Shown here one piece after another: positions 37,767 to 46,195 of a stretch of 64,000 bases of DNA (position 1 is the first letter of the stretch; each line of letters starts with the position of its first letter). The notes under the pieces were generated by a model. That model did no database searches. It saw only the letters and a list, made by a program, of their open reading frames with translations, and was not told where the DNA came from. Source of the DNA: Kitasatospora sp. GAS204B (GTDB lineage Bacteria; Actinomycetota; Actinomycetes; Streptomycetales; Streptomycetaceae); assembly GCF_029892155.1 (NCBI RefSeq), contig NZ_JARZAG010000019.1:1-64000 (forward strand), in the 5' to 3' direction. A program made the position numbers and the translations under genes.

Positions 37767-38425
37767 TGCGTATCGTCCTCGTCGGACCTCCCGGGGCCGG
37801 GAAGGGTACTCAGGCGCACGTGCTCGCCAAGACCCTGTCCATTCCCCACATCTCGACCGGTGACCTGTTCCGGGCCAACATCAGCCAGAGCACCCCGCTG
37901 GGGCTCGAGGCGAAGGGCTACATGGACAAGGGTCAGCTCGTACCGGACGAGGTGACCATCGGGATGGCCAAGGACCGCCTCCTCCAGCCGGACACCGCGC
38001 AGGGCTTCCTGCTGGACGGCTTCCCGCGCAACCTGGCCCAGGCCAAGGCGCTGGACGAGCACCTCGCCGCCGAGGGGATCACCCTGGACGGCGTGCTCGA
38101 CCTGGAGGTCCCCGAGGACGAGGTCGTGAAGCGGATCGCCGGTCGCCGGCTCTGCCGCAACAACGGCGCCCACGTCTACCACGTGGACTACAACCCGCCG
38201 GCCGTCGCGGGCGTCTGCGACGAGTGCGGTGGCGAGCTGTACCAGCGTTCGGACGACACCGAGGACGCGGTCCGCACCCGGCTGGAGGTCTACCACACGG
38301 AGACCGAGCCGATCATCGAGTACTACGCCCAGCAGAACCTGGTCACCACCATCTCGGCGCTCGGCAAGGTCGACGAGGTGACCCAGCGCGCGGTGGACGC
38401 GCTGCAGGCGCGCGCAGCGGGCTGA
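37766..38425 (+). CDS. adk: Adenylate kinase
   Basis: The protein has 219 residues. The P-loop GPPGAGKGT is at 7-15, DGFPRN follows the NMP-binding part, and the LID domain has CRNNGAHVYH with a CDEC pair, a partial zinc-knuckle pattern. It interconverts 2 ADP with ATP and AMP. It is translationally coupled to secY and followed by a long hairpin. Confidence 0.98.
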   Translation: MRIVLVGPPGAGKGTQAHVLAKTLSIPHISTGDLFRANISQSTPLGLEAKGYMDKGQLVPDEVTIGMAKDRLLQPDTAQGFLLDGFPRNLAQAKALDEHLAAEGITLDGVLDLEVPEDEVVKRIAGRRLCRNNGAHVYHVDYNPPAVAGVCDECGGELYQRSDDTEDAVRTRLEVYHTETEPIIEYYAQQNLVTTISALGKVDEVTQRAVDALQARAAG

Positions 38426-38446
38426 GCAAGGACGTTCCCCCGCCCA

Positions 38447-38484
38447 TACGGCCGCGGTACCCGCTTCGGGGTACCGCGGCCGTA
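38447..38484 (+). terminator. Hairpin between adk and map
   Basis: 38447-38462 pairs perfectly with 38469-38484 (16 bp) with the 6-nt loop GCTTCG. It has no U-tract and may end or reduce secY-adk transcripts. Confidence 0.78.
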
Positions 38485-38565
38485 CGGCGTCGTACCGTTG
38501 GGGGAGTGGAACCGCCGCCCGGCAAGGACCGGACGGCCGACATACCGACGAAAGGCACTGGCCAG

Positions 38566-39405
38566 ATGGTGGAGATCAAGACCCCCGAGCAGATCGCGAA
38601 GATGCGAGCGGCCGGGCTGGTCGTCGCCGAGGCACTCAAGGCCTGCCGCGAGGCGGTCGCCCCCGGGGTGAGCACCCAGGAGCTCAACGACGTCGCGGCC
38701 AAGGTGATCGCCGACCACGGTGCCACCTCCAACTTCCGCGCCCACCACGGCAGCCTCTGGTTCCCCGGGGTGATCTGCGCCTCGGTCAACAACGAGGTGG
38801 TGCACGGCATCCCCGGTGAGCGGGTGCTGGCCGAGGGCGACATCATCTCGATCGACTGCGGTGCGATCATCGACGGTTGGCACGGCGACGCGGCGATCAC
38901 CGTGCCGGTCGGCGAGGTCCGCCCCGAGGTCGCGATGCTCAGCCAGGTGACCGAGGGCTCGATGTGGGCCGGCATCGCCCAGATGAAGAAGAGCAACCGC
39001 CTGGTCGACGTCTCCAAGGCGATCGAGGGCTTCGTCCGGCGCCAGCCGCTGCCCCCCAAGGGCAAGTGGGGCATCACCGAGGGCTACGGCGGCCACGGCA
39101 TCGGCACCGCCATGCACATGGAGCCGCACGTGCTGAACTACGTCGAGCGCGGCCGGGGCAAGGGCCCCAAGCTGGTCCCCGGCACGGTGCTGGCGATCGA
39201 GCCGATGGTCTCGCTGGGCACCCCGCACACCTCGGTCCTCGAGGACGACTGGACGGTCGTCACCAACGACGGCACCTGGGCCGCGCACTGGGAGCACTCG
39301 GTGGCTGTCACCGAGCAGGGCCCGCTGGTGCTGACCGCCTTCGACGGCGGCAAGGCGCAGCTCGCGGCGCTGGGCGTGACCGCGGCTCCGGACCCGTTGG
39401 GTTGA
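38566..39405 (+). CDS. map: Methionine aminopeptidase, type I
   Basis: The protein has 279 residues. The ATG at 38566 gives MVEIKTPEQIAKMRAAG, the usual N-terminus; the frame extends upstream through adk without coding evidence. HHGSLWFPG contains the substrate-contacting His, IDCGAIIDGWHGDAA holds the metal-binding Asp pair, GYGGHGIG a ligand His, and the two Glu ligands follow. It removes the initiator Met from nascent proteins. It is separated from adk by a hairpin, so its own promoter is likely. Confidence 0.97.
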   Translation: MVEIKTPEQIAKMRAAGLVVAEALKACREAVAPGVSTQELNDVAAKVIADHGATSNFRAHHGSLWFPGVICASVNNEVVHGIPGERVLAEGDIISIDCGAIIDGWHGDAAITVPVGEVRPEVAMLSQVTEGSMWAGIAQMKKSNRLVDVSKAIEGFVRRQPLPPKGKWGITEGYGGHGIGTAMHMEPHVLNYVERGRGKGPKLVPGTVLAIEPMVSLGTPHTSVLEDDWTVVTNDGTWAAHWEHSVAVTEQGPLVLTAFDGGKAQLAALGVTAAPDPLG

Positions 39406-39475
39406 CACGGCCGCTGGGCCGAGCCGGTATCGTGCTGCCTTCGAGCGGCCGGTAGATCGGACAATAGGGGTAACA

Positions 39476-39901
39476 GTGCTCAAGGGCTTCCGCGACTTCA
39501 TGATGCGCGGCAACGTCATCGACATGGGCGTCGGGATCGTGATCGGCTCGGCGTTCACCGCCGTGGTCACCGGGTTCGTGAAGGCGTTCCTCACTCCGCT
39601 GGTGGGCGTCGTGGTGGGCGCCGCCGGCGACTTCAGCTCGCGCAGCTTCACCGCGGCCGGCGTGACCTTCCCGTACGGGCAGTTCCTGAACGTGCTGATC
39701 GCGTTCGTGCTGACCGCCGCGGTGCTCTACTTCTGCGTCGTGCTGCCGGTGACCCGGGCCAGCGCCAAGTACCTGCCGAAGAAGCCGAAGGTCGCCAAGC
39801 GCCCCTGCCCGGAGTGCCTGACCGACATCCCGGAGGCGGCCAGCCGCTGCTCGGCCTGTACCGCGCAGGTCCAGCCGCTCGCCATCGCGGCGCAGCGCTG
39901 A
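39476..39901 (+). CDS. mscL: Large-conductance mechanosensitive channel MscL with zinc-ribbon tail
   Basis: The protein has 141 residues, GTG start. GFRDFMMRGNVIDMGVGIVIGSAF is the N-terminal helix plus TM1 of MscL, and a second membrane helix lies at about 74-95. The C-terminal tail carries CPEC and CSAC separated by about ten residues, a zinc-ribbon-like knuckle absent from the E. coli protein. It opens under membrane tension to release osmolytes on hypo-osmotic shock. A TTGACA lies 70 bp upstream, but the nearest TAnnnT (39428-39433) is 20 bp away from it, an unusual spacing. Confidence 0.93.
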   Translation: MLKGFRDFMMRGNVIDMGVGIVIGSAFTAVVTGFVKAFLTPLVGVVVGAAGDFSSRSFTAAGVTFPYGQFLNVLIAFVLTAAVLYFCVVLPVTRASAKYLPKKPKVAKRPCPECLTDIPEAASRCSACTAQVQPLAIAAQR

Positions 39902-39907
39902 ACCGTT

Positions 39908-39937
39908 TTGGTCGCTGAGCGGACGGTAGCGTAGGAT
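39908..39937 (+). promoter_or_regulatory. infA promoter
   Basis: TTGGTC (39908-39913) and TAGGAT (39932-39937) are 18 bp apart just after mscL. This predicts an infA leader of about 120 nt. Confidence 0.6.
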
Positions 39938-40062
39938 GGACCGTCGGCTCACTCGTAGCGTGCTTCAGCACGCCCTCTTCCCTCGCAGGGCAGGGGTGAA
40001 CCCAGGTTCGCACGAGCGTGCCGCATACGGTAGCCGGTCCCGGAAGGTGGATCTCGTAGTTC

Positions 40063-40284
40063 ATGGCAAAGAAGCAAGGCGCCATTGAGATCGAGGGCAC
40101 CGTGATCGAGTCTCTCCCGAACGCGATGTTCAAGGTTGAGCTGCAGAACGGTCACAAGGTCCTCGCGCACATCAGCGGCAAGATGCGGATGCACTACATC
40201 CGAATCCTGCCGGATGACCGCGTCGTCGTGGAGCTGAGCCCCTACGACCTGACGCGCGGACGCATCGTCTACCGCTACAAGTAG
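40063..40284 (+). CDS. infA: Translation initiation factor IF-1
   Basis: The protein has 73 residues, full length. AKKQGAIEIEGTVIESLPNA and GKMRMHYIRILPGDRV-like text (here ILPDDRV) form the S1/OB fold. It binds the 30S A site during initiation. It is the first gene of infA-rpmJ-rpsM-rpsK, with its own promoter upstream and a small hairpin (40297-40314) before rpmJ. Confidence 0.98.
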   Translation: MAKKQGAIEIEGTVIESLPNAMFKVELQNGHKVLAHISGKMRMHYIRILPDDRVVVELSPYDLTRGRIVYRYK

Positions 40285-40347
40285 TCACATTTTTTCTCGC
40301 CCCGCGAGGGGCGAAACCGTCAGATCTAGACCCGGAGGACCGGACTC

Positions 40348-40461
40348 ATGAAGGTCAAGCCGAGCGTCAAGAAGATCTGCGACAAGTGCAAGGTGATCCG
40401 CCGCCACGGCCGGGTCATGGTGATCTGCGACAACCTGCGCCACAAGCAGCGCCAGGGCTGA
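40348..40461 (+). CDS. rpmJ: 50S ribosomal protein L36, zinc-binding form
   Basis: The protein has 37 residues, MKVKPSVKKICDKCKVIR at the start, with CDKC, a further Cys (VICDN) and His giving the zinc site, so it is the C+ form. GGAGGAC lies upstream of the ATG. L36 is the smallest 50S protein. Zinc-free paralogues in streptomycetes are usually Zur-regulated elsewhere in the genome. Confidence 0.97.
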   Translation: MKVKPSVKKICDKCKVIRRHGRVMVICDNLRHKQRQG

Positions 40462-40631
40462 TCCTCCCGCATTTCTCGTAGTACCTTCGCGCGACGCGCA
40501 CAGTCATACACGGGCTGCCCGATCCGTCCCAGGACGGACTGCCACCCCCGGTCAGAGGCCGGGGCTCCCTCGCCGAGAGGCGGATGGAGTAGGCAGCACG
40601 TAAGACCTCTGAAGAACCACAGGAGCCATGA

Positions 40632-41012
40632 ATGGCACGCCTCGCCGGCGTTGATCTCCCCCGCGAGAAGCGGATCGAGATCGCCCTCACGTACGTCTAC
40701 GGCATCGGCCGTACCCGCGCCCAGCAGACGCTGGCCGAGACGGGCGTGAACCCCGACATCCGCGTTCGCGACATCTCCGAAGACGACCTCGTCAAGCTGG
40801 GCAAGTGGATCGAGGCCAACTACCGCGTCGAGGGTGACCTCCGCCGTGAGGTTGCCGCCGACATCCGCCGCAAGGTCGAGATCGGCTGCTACGAGGGTCT
40901 GCGTCACCGCCGTGGCCTGCCCGTCCGCGGTCAGCGCACCCACACCAACGCGCGTACCCGCAAGGGCCCGCGTCGCGCGATTGCCGGCAAGAAGAAGCCC
41001 GGCAAGAAGTAG
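40632..41012 (+). CDS. rpsM: 30S ribosomal protein S13
   Basis: The protein has 126 residues. ARLAGVDLPREKRIEIALTYVYGIG and the C-terminal RGLPVRGQRTHTNARTRKG are conserved. S13 contacts P-site tRNA and forms bridges to the 50S subunit. It follows rpmJ after a 170-bp GC-rich spacer that carries a CCCCGG/CCGGGG hairpin. Confidence 0.98.
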   Translation: MARLAGVDLPREKRIEIALTYVYGIGRTRAQQTLAETGVNPDIRVRDISEDDLVKLGKWIEANYRVEGDLRREVAADIRRKVEIGCYEGLRHRRGLPVRGQRTHTNARTRKGPRRAIAGKKKPGKK

Positions 41013-41085
41013 TCCGTCCCGCTCACCGGACATCCCTCCGGCCCGCGGGTAGCGGACCGACCACCTCAGTAGGAGAAACAGACTT

Positions 41086-41493
41086 ATGCCCCCCAAGGGT
41101 CGTCAGGCTGCCGGCGCCAAGAAGGTGCGCCGCAAGGAGAAGAAGAACGTCGCTCACGGGCACGCCCACATCAAGAGCACGTTCAACAACACCATCGTTT
41201 CGATCACCGACCCCGCGGGCAACGTGATCTCCTGGGCCTCCGCCGGCCACGTGGGCTTCAAGGGCTCGCGCAAGTCCACCCCGTTCGCCGCGCAGATGGC
41301 CGCCGAGGCCGCCGCGCGTCGTGCGCAGGAGCACGGCATGCGCAAGGTCGACGTCTTCGTCAAGGGTCCGGGCTCCGGCCGCGAGACCGCGATCCGCTCG
41401 CTCCAGGCCACCGGCCTGGAGGTGGGTTCGATCCAGGACGTCACCCCCACCCCGCACAACGGCTGCCGCCCGCCGAAGCGCCGCCGCGTCTGA
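41086..41493 (+). CDS. rpsK: 30S ribosomal protein S11
   Basis: The protein has 135 residues. GHAHIKSTFNNTIVSITDP and TPTPHNGCRPPKRRRV at the C-terminus are diagnostic. S11 is on the 30S platform near the E site. rpsD, which follows rpsK in many bacteria, is absent here, as is usual in streptomycetes. A hairpin separates it from rpoA. Confidence 0.98.
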   Translation: MPPKGRQAAGAKKVRRKEKKNVAHGHAHIKSTFNNTIVSITDPAGNVISWASAGHVGFKGSRKSTPFAAQMAAEAAARRAQEHGMRKVDVFVKGPGSGRETAIRSLQATGLEVGSIQDVTPTPHNGCRPPKRRRV

Positions 41494-41530
41494 CGCGTCG
41501 CCTTCGGGTGCTTGCTCTACCCCTTGCGTC

Positions 41531-41557
41531 CGGCCTCCCGCAACGCGCGGGAGGCCG
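41531..41557 (+). other. Hairpin between rpsK and rpoA
   Basis: 41531-41541 pairs perfectly with 41547-41557 (11 bp, 5-nt loop). It stands where rpsD is found in other bacteria and may attenuate transcription into rpoA. Confidence 0.68.
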
Positions 41558-41618
41558 TACGCTTGGTTTGTTCGGCATCAAATAGTGGGTGTCGAAGACA
41601 AGTGGAGGATCTGAAAAC

Positions 41619-42641
41619 ATGCTGATCGCTCAGCGCCCCTCGCTGACCGAAGAGGTTGTCGACGAGTACCGCTCGCGGTTCGTCATCGAGCCGCTGGAGC
41701 CGGGCTTCGGCTACACCCTCGGCAACTCGCTTCGCCGCACCCTGCTCTCCTCGATCCCCGGTGCCGCCGTCACCAGCATCCGGGTCGACGGTGTCCTGCA
41801 CGAGTTCACCACCGTGCCGGGTGTCAAGGAGGACGTCACCGACCTCATCCTCAACATCAAGCAGCTGGTCGTCTCCTCGGAGCACGACGAGCCGGTCGTG
41901 ATGTACCTGCGCAAGCAGGGTCCCGGTGTGGTCACCGCCGCCGACATCGCGCCGCCGGCCGGTGTCGAGGTGCACAACCCCGAGCTGGTCCTGGCCACGC
42001 TGAACGGCAAGGGCAAGCTGGAGATGGAGCTGACCGTCGAGCGCGGTCGCGGCTACGTCTCCGCCGTGCAGAACAAGGCTTCCGGCCAGGAGATCGGCCG
42101 GATCCCGGTCGACTCGATCTACAGCCCCGTGCTGAAGGTCACCTACAAGGTCGAGGCCACCCGTGTCGAGCAGCGGACCGACTTCGACAAGCTGATCGTC
42201 GACGTCGAGACCAAGCCCGCCATGCGCCCGCGTGACGCCATGGCCTCGGCCGGCAAGACCCTGGTGGAGCTGTTCGGCCTCGCTCGCGAGCTGAACATCG
42301 ACGCCGAGGGCATCGACATGGGCCCGTCCCCGACGGACGCCGCCCTGGCCGCCGATCTGGCGCTGCCGATCGAGGAGCTGGAGCTCACCGTTCGGTCGTA
42401 CAACTGCCTCAAGCGCGAGGGCATCCACACCGTGGGTGAGCTCGTCGCCCGCTCCGAGGCCGACCTGCTCGACATCCGCAACTTCGGTGCGAAGTCGATC
42501 GACGAGGTCAAGGCGAAGCTGGCCGGCATGGGCTTGGCCCTCAAGGACAGCCCGCCCGGATTCGACCCGACCGCCGCCGCCGACGCCTTCGGCGCCGACG
42601 ACCTGGACGACGCGGGTTACGCGGAGACCGAGCAGTACTGA
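41619..42641 (+). CDS. rpoA: RNA polymerase alpha subunit
   Basis: The protein has 340 residues. The ATG at 41619 with GGAGGAT upstream gives MLIAQRPSLTEE. The N-terminal dimerisation domain (EPLEPGFGYTLGNSLRRTLL) and the C-terminal domain (VRSYNCLKREGIHTVGEL, with the helix-hairpin-helix that binds UP elements) are complete, with an acidic tail. It nucleates assembly of the polymerase core. Confidence 0.98.
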   Translation: MLIAQRPSLTEEVVDEYRSRFVIEPLEPGFGYTLGNSLRRTLLSSIPGAAVTSIRVDGVLHEFTTVPGVKEDVTDLILNIKQLVVSSEHDEPVVMYLRKQGPGVVTAADIAPPAGVEVHNPELVLATLNGKGKLEMELTVERGRGYVSAVQNKASGQEIGRIPVDSIYSPVLKVTYKVEATRVEQRTDFDKLIVDVETKPAMRPRDAMASAGKTLVELFGLARELNIDAEGIDMGPSPTDAALAADLALPIEELELTVRSYNCLKREGIHTVGELVARSEADLLDIRNFGAKSIDEVKAKLAGMGLALKDSPPGFDPTAAADAFGADDLDDAGYAETEQY

Positions 42642-42650
42642 GAGATTTGT

Positions 42651-42683
42651 GGTGGGGGCGACTCCCAGCGGGTCGCCCCCACC
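42651..42683 (+). other. Hairpin between rpoA and rplQ
   Basis: 42651-42661 pairs perfectly with 42673-42683 and three inner pairs extend it. It begins 10 nt after the rpoA stop and has no U-tract, so it may be an attenuator or an mRNA 3'-end stabiliser. Confidence 0.68.
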
Positions 42684-42775
42684 TCAATGCAATGAACTAA
42701 GCCGTCCGGGCAATCGTGCCCGGCCGCCCGTTCCGGTACCTGATACGGCCGGAGTCGGAGATACAAGGAGCTACC

Positions 42776-43273
42776 ATGCCCCGTCCCGCGAAGGGTGCCC
42801 GCCTCGGTGGCGGCCCGCACCACGAGCCGCTGCTGCTCGCCGGCCTGTGCCGTGAGCTGTTCCAGTACGGCCGCATCACCACGACCGAGGCCAAGGCCCG
42901 TCGGATGCGCCCGCTGGCGGAGAAGCTGATCACCAAGGCGAAGGTCGGCGACATCCACAACCGTCGCATCGTCCGCAAGACGATCACCGACGTCTCCGTG
43001 CTGCACACCCTCTTCACCGAGATCGCGCCGCGCTACGAGAACCGTCCGGGTGGCTACACCCGGATCACCAAGATCGGTCCCCGTCGTGGCGACAACGCCC
43101 CGATGGCCGTGATCGAGCTGGTCGAGGCGCTGACCGTCGCGCAGACCGCCGTCGGTGAGGCCGAGGCCGCCACCAAGCGCGCCGTCAAGGAGACCGAGGC
43201 TGCCGCTCCGGCTGCCGCCGAGGTCGCCGACGAGGCCCCCGCCGACGCCGCCCCGGCGGACGAGCAGGCCTGA
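42776..43273 (+). CDS. rplQ: 50S ribosomal protein L17
   Basis: The protein has 165 residues. The ATG at 42776 with AAGGAG upstream gives PRPAKGARLGGGPHHEPLLL, the expected start. The core ends near RRGDNAPMAVIELVE, and an Ala/Glu-rich C-terminal extension of about 45 residues, common in actinobacteria, follows. It is the last gene of the alpha cluster. Confidence 0.97.
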   Translation: MPRPAKGARLGGGPHHEPLLLAGLCRELFQYGRITTTEAKARRMRPLAEKLITKAKVGDIHNRRIVRKTITDVSVLHTLFTEIAPRYENRPGGYTRITKIGPRRGDNAPMAVIELVEALTVAQTAVGEAEAATKRAVKETEAAAPAAAEVADEAPADAAPADEQA

Positions 43274-43290
43274 CGCCGGTAGGTGTTCTC

Positions 43291-43337
43291 AACGGGCCCG
43301 TTTCCCCGCTTCGGCGGGGGAGCGGGCCCGTTCCCTT
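43291..43337 (+). terminator. Terminator of the alpha operon
   Basis: A 19-bp stem (43291-43309 with 43314-43332, two G-U pairs) is capped by a C(TTCG)G tetraloop and followed by CCCTT. Confidence 0.85.
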
Positions 43338-43350
43338 GTGACGGAGGTAT

Positions 43351-44250
43351 GTGGTGAACGACTGCGCCGAGCAGCCGCCCGTGAAGGACGGCCCCGCCGC
43401 GGGTCACGTCCGGATCCGGCTCGATCTGGCCTATCACGGCGCCGAGTTCTCCGGCTGGGCGCGCCAGCGGGGGCGGCGCACGGTGCAGGAGGAGATCGAG
43501 AGCGCGCTGCAGGTCGTCACCCGCAGCGCGGAGCTGTTCCCGCTCACGGTGGCCGGGCGCACCGACGCCGGGGTGCACGCGCGCGGGCAGGTGGCGCACG
43601 TCGACCTGCCGGACGAGGTGTGGGCCGGCCACGGCGAGAAGCTGCTGCGGCGCCTGGCCGGGCGACTGCCGGCGGATGTCCGGATCTACCGGGTGAGCGA
43701 GGCGCCGGCCGGCTTCGACGCGCGGTTCGCGGCGATCTGGCGGCGGTACGCGTACCGGGTGGCCGACCACCCGGGCGGGGTGGACCCGCTGCTGCGCGGT
43801 CATGTGCTCTGGCACGACCGGCCGTTGGACGTCGCGAAGATGAACGAGGCGGCGCGACTGCTGCTCGGCGAGCACGACTTCGCCGCGTACTGCAAGAAGC
43901 GCGAGGGCGCGACCACCATCCGCACGCTGCTCGAACTGCACTGGGACCGGGTGCCGATGGACCCGTACGCGGCCCAGCAGGGCTCGCTGGCGGTGGCCAC
44001 GGTGCGGGCCGACGCGTTCTGCCACAACATGGTGCGGGCCCTGGTCGGCGCGATGCTGCTGGTCGGGGACGGGCACCGGCCGGTGGAGTTCCCCGGCGAG
44101 GTGCTGCGCGGCGGGGTGCGCAACAGCGCGGTCAACGTGATCCGGCCCTACGGGCTGACCCTGGAGGAGGTCGGCTACCCGGCCGACGACCAGCTCGCCG
44201 AGCGGAACCGGATGGCGCGGCGGATGCGGACGCTGCCGGGCCAGGCCTAA
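43351..44250 (+). CDS. truA: tRNA pseudouridine(38-40) synthase
   Basis: The protein has 299 residues. GRTDAGVHARGQVAHVDL contains the catalytic Asp, and RYAYRV and FCHNMVRALVGAMLLVGDG are TruA signatures. It isomerises U38-U40 in the tRNA anticodon stem. Two adjacent GTG codons (43351 and 43354) follow GGAGGT; the second has the better spacing. The extra N-terminal part of about 25 residues is not conserved. It sits directly after the rplQ terminator. Confidence 0.95.
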   Translation: MVNDCAEQPPVKDGPAAGHVRIRLDLAYHGAEFSGWARQRGRRTVQEEIESALQVVTRSAELFPLTVAGRTDAGVHARGQVAHVDLPDEVWAGHGEKLLRRLAGRLPADVRIYRVSEAPAGFDARFAAIWRRYAYRVADHPGGVDPLLRGHVLWHDRPLDVAKMNEAARLLLGEHDFAAYCKKREGATTIRTLLELHWDRVPMDPYAAQQGSLAVATVRADAFCHNMVRALVGAMLLVGDGHRPVEFPGEVLRGGVRNSAVNVIRPYGLTLEEVGYPADDQLAERNRMARRMRTLPGQA

Positions 44251-44292
44251 TCCATTTGGTGACGACACGCGGGCACTGCACAATTTCGACCC

Positions 44293-45957
44293 ATGGGACA
44301 CGTCGAGATTTCGCACCTTGAGTACTACCTGCCGGACGGGCGGGTGTTGTTCGACGACGCGTCCTTCCGGGTCGGCGAGGGCTCCGCGGTCGCGCTGGTG
44401 GGCGCCAACGGGGCCGGCAAGACCACGCTGCTGCGGATGATCGCCGGTGACACCCAACCCCACGGCGGGACGGTGACGGTCTCCGGCGGGCTCGGCGTGA
44501 TGCGCCAGTTCGTCGGCACCACCGGGCGCGAGGACCAACGGGAGACGCCGGGCGCGCTGGCGCCGGACGCCTCGGTGCGGGACCTGCTGGTCTCGGTCGC
44601 CCCGCCGCGGATCGCGGTGGCCGCCAAGGCGGTGGACGCCGCGGAACTCGCGATGATGGCCCAGGACGACGAGAAGTCGCAGATGGCCTATGCCCAGGCG
44701 CTCTCCGACTGGGCGGACGCCGGCGGCTACGACTACGAGACCGACTGGGACGTCTGCACCACGGCGGCCCTCGGGATGCCCTTCGACCGGGCCCAGTTCC
44801 GCGGTCTGAACACGCTCTCCGGCGGTGAGCAGAAGCGGCTGGTGCTGGAGAGCTTGCTGCGCGGCCCGGACGAGGTGCTGCTGCTCGACGAGCCGGACAA
44901 CTACCTCGACGTGCCGGGCAAGCGCTGGCTGGAGGAGGCCATCAAGGCCACCTCCAAGACCGTGCTGTACATCTCGCACGACCGCGAGCTGCTCTCCCGC
45001 ACCGCCGACAAGATCATCAGCGTCGAGTCGGGCTTCGGTGGCGGCGGCAGCACCGTCTGGGTGCACGGCGGCGGCTTCGACTCCTTCCACGAGGCCCGCA
45101 AGGAGCGCTTCGCCCGGTTCGAGGAGCTCGGCCGCCGCTGGGACGAGGAGCACGCCAAGCTGAAGAAGCTGGTGGTCACGCTGCGCCAGGCGGCCTCGGT
45201 CAGCCACGCGCTGGCCACCCGCTACGCCGCCGCGCAGACCCGCCTGAAGAAGTTCGAGGAGGCCGGCCGGCCGGAGGAGCCGCCGCGCGAGCAGAACATC
45301 ACCATGCGGCTCAAGGGCGGCCGCACCGGCGTGCGGGCGCTCACCATCGAGCAGTTGGAGCTCACCGGCCTGATGAAGCCCTTCGACCTGGAGGTCTTCT
45401 ACGGCCAGCGGGTCGCGGTGCTCGGCTCCAACGGCTCCGGCAAGTCGCACTTCCTGCGGCTGCTCGCGGGCGACGAGTCGGTCAAGCACGGCGGCGGCTT
45501 CAAGCTCGGCGCCCGGGTGGTGCCCGGCCACTTCCGGCAGACCCACGCCCACCCCGAGCTGTTCGGGCGCACGGTCCGCTCGATCATCGAGCAGGAGCAC
45601 GCGCTCAGCCGCGGCGCCGCGATGGGCGCGCTGCGCCGGTACGAGCTGGACCGGCAGGAGGAGCAGAAGTTCGAGTCGCTCTCCGGCGGCCAGCAGGCCC
45701 GGCTGATGATCCTCAAACTGGAGCTGGACGGGGTGACGGCGCTGCTGCTCGACGAGCCCACCGACAACCTGGACCTGGACAGCGCCGAGGCCCTGCAGGA
45801 GGGGCTGGAGGCCTTCGACGGCACGGTGCTCTGCGTCACCCACGACCGCTGGTTCGCCAAGACCTTCGACCGCTTCCTGGTCTTCGGCGCCGACGGCCGG
45901 GTCTACGAGTCGCCCGAGCCGGTCTGGGACGAGGAACGGGTGCGGCGCGAGCGCTGA
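44293..45957 (+). CDS. ABC-F family ATPase
   Basis: The protein has 554 residues with two nucleotide-binding domains and no membrane segments. Walker A motifs are GANGAGKTT and GSNGSGKSH, signatures are LSGGEQKR and LSGGQQAR, and each half has a DEPxxxLD Walker B (LLLDEPDNYLD, LLLDEPTDNLDLD). A charged linker lies between about residues 265 and 335. ABC-F proteins act on the ribosome, either as housekeeping translation factors or as antibiotic-resistance factors that clear the exit tunnel. Which applies cannot be decided here. Confidence 0.9.
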   Translation: MGHVEISHLEYYLPDGRVLFDDASFRVGEGSAVALVGANGAGKTTLLRMIAGDTQPHGGTVTVSGGLGVMRQFVGTTGREDQRETPGALAPDASVRDLLVSVAPPRIAVAAKAVDAAELAMMAQDDEKSQMAYAQALSDWADAGGYDYETDWDVCTTAALGMPFDRAQFRGLNTLSGGEQKRLVLESLLRGPDEVLLLDEPDNYLDVPGKRWLEEAIKATSKTVLYISHDRELLSRTADKIISVESGFGGGGSTVWVHGGGFDSFHEARKERFARFEELGRRWDEEHAKLKKLVVTLRQAASVSHALATRYAAAQTRLKKFEEAGRPEEPPREQNITMRLKGGRTGVRALTIEQLELTGLMKPFDLEVFYGQRVAVLGSNGSGKSHFLRLLAGDESVKHGGGFKLGARVVPGHFRQTHAHPELFGRTVRSIIEQEHALSRGAAMGALRRYELDRQEEQKFESLSGGQQARLMILKLELDGVTALLLDEPTDNLDLDSAEALQEGLEAFDGTVLCVTHDRWFAKTFDRFLVFGADGRVYESPEPVWDEERVRRER

Positions 45958-45992
45958 CCGGAGCGCTGACGGGAGCTCCGGGCGGCACGGGT

Positions 45993-46022
45993 TTGGAGCT
46001 GGCAGCCGGTAGCGGGTAGTGT
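45993..46022 (+). promoter_or_regulatory. rplM-rpsI promoter
   Basis: TTGGAG (45993-45998) and TAGTGT (46017-46022) are 18 bp apart. The predicted start near 46029 leaves a leader of about 167 nt before rplM. Confidence 0.6.
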
Positions 46023-46195
46023 GGGCCCTTGTTGTGCGTATTGGCTCGCTCCATCTCACGTGAGAGGTCGGTACGCCGGAGATACCAGGCCGATGACCAG
46101 CGGCTCCCCTTGAATTGCGTCCAAGTGGACCAGGCTGATCTCTCGTCCAGGTGCTCCTGTCAGGACTCACTCACTGAAAAGCGAAGGCTACGACC

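Noticed and set aside
39402..39433. TTGACA with TATCGT as an mscL promoter
   Set aside because: The 20-bp spacing is too long for the principal sigma factor; mentioned under mscL only.
41494..41618. Missing rpsD between rpsK and rpoA as a deletion
   Set aside because: rpsD lies elsewhere in streptomycete chromosomes, so its absence here is the normal arrangement.
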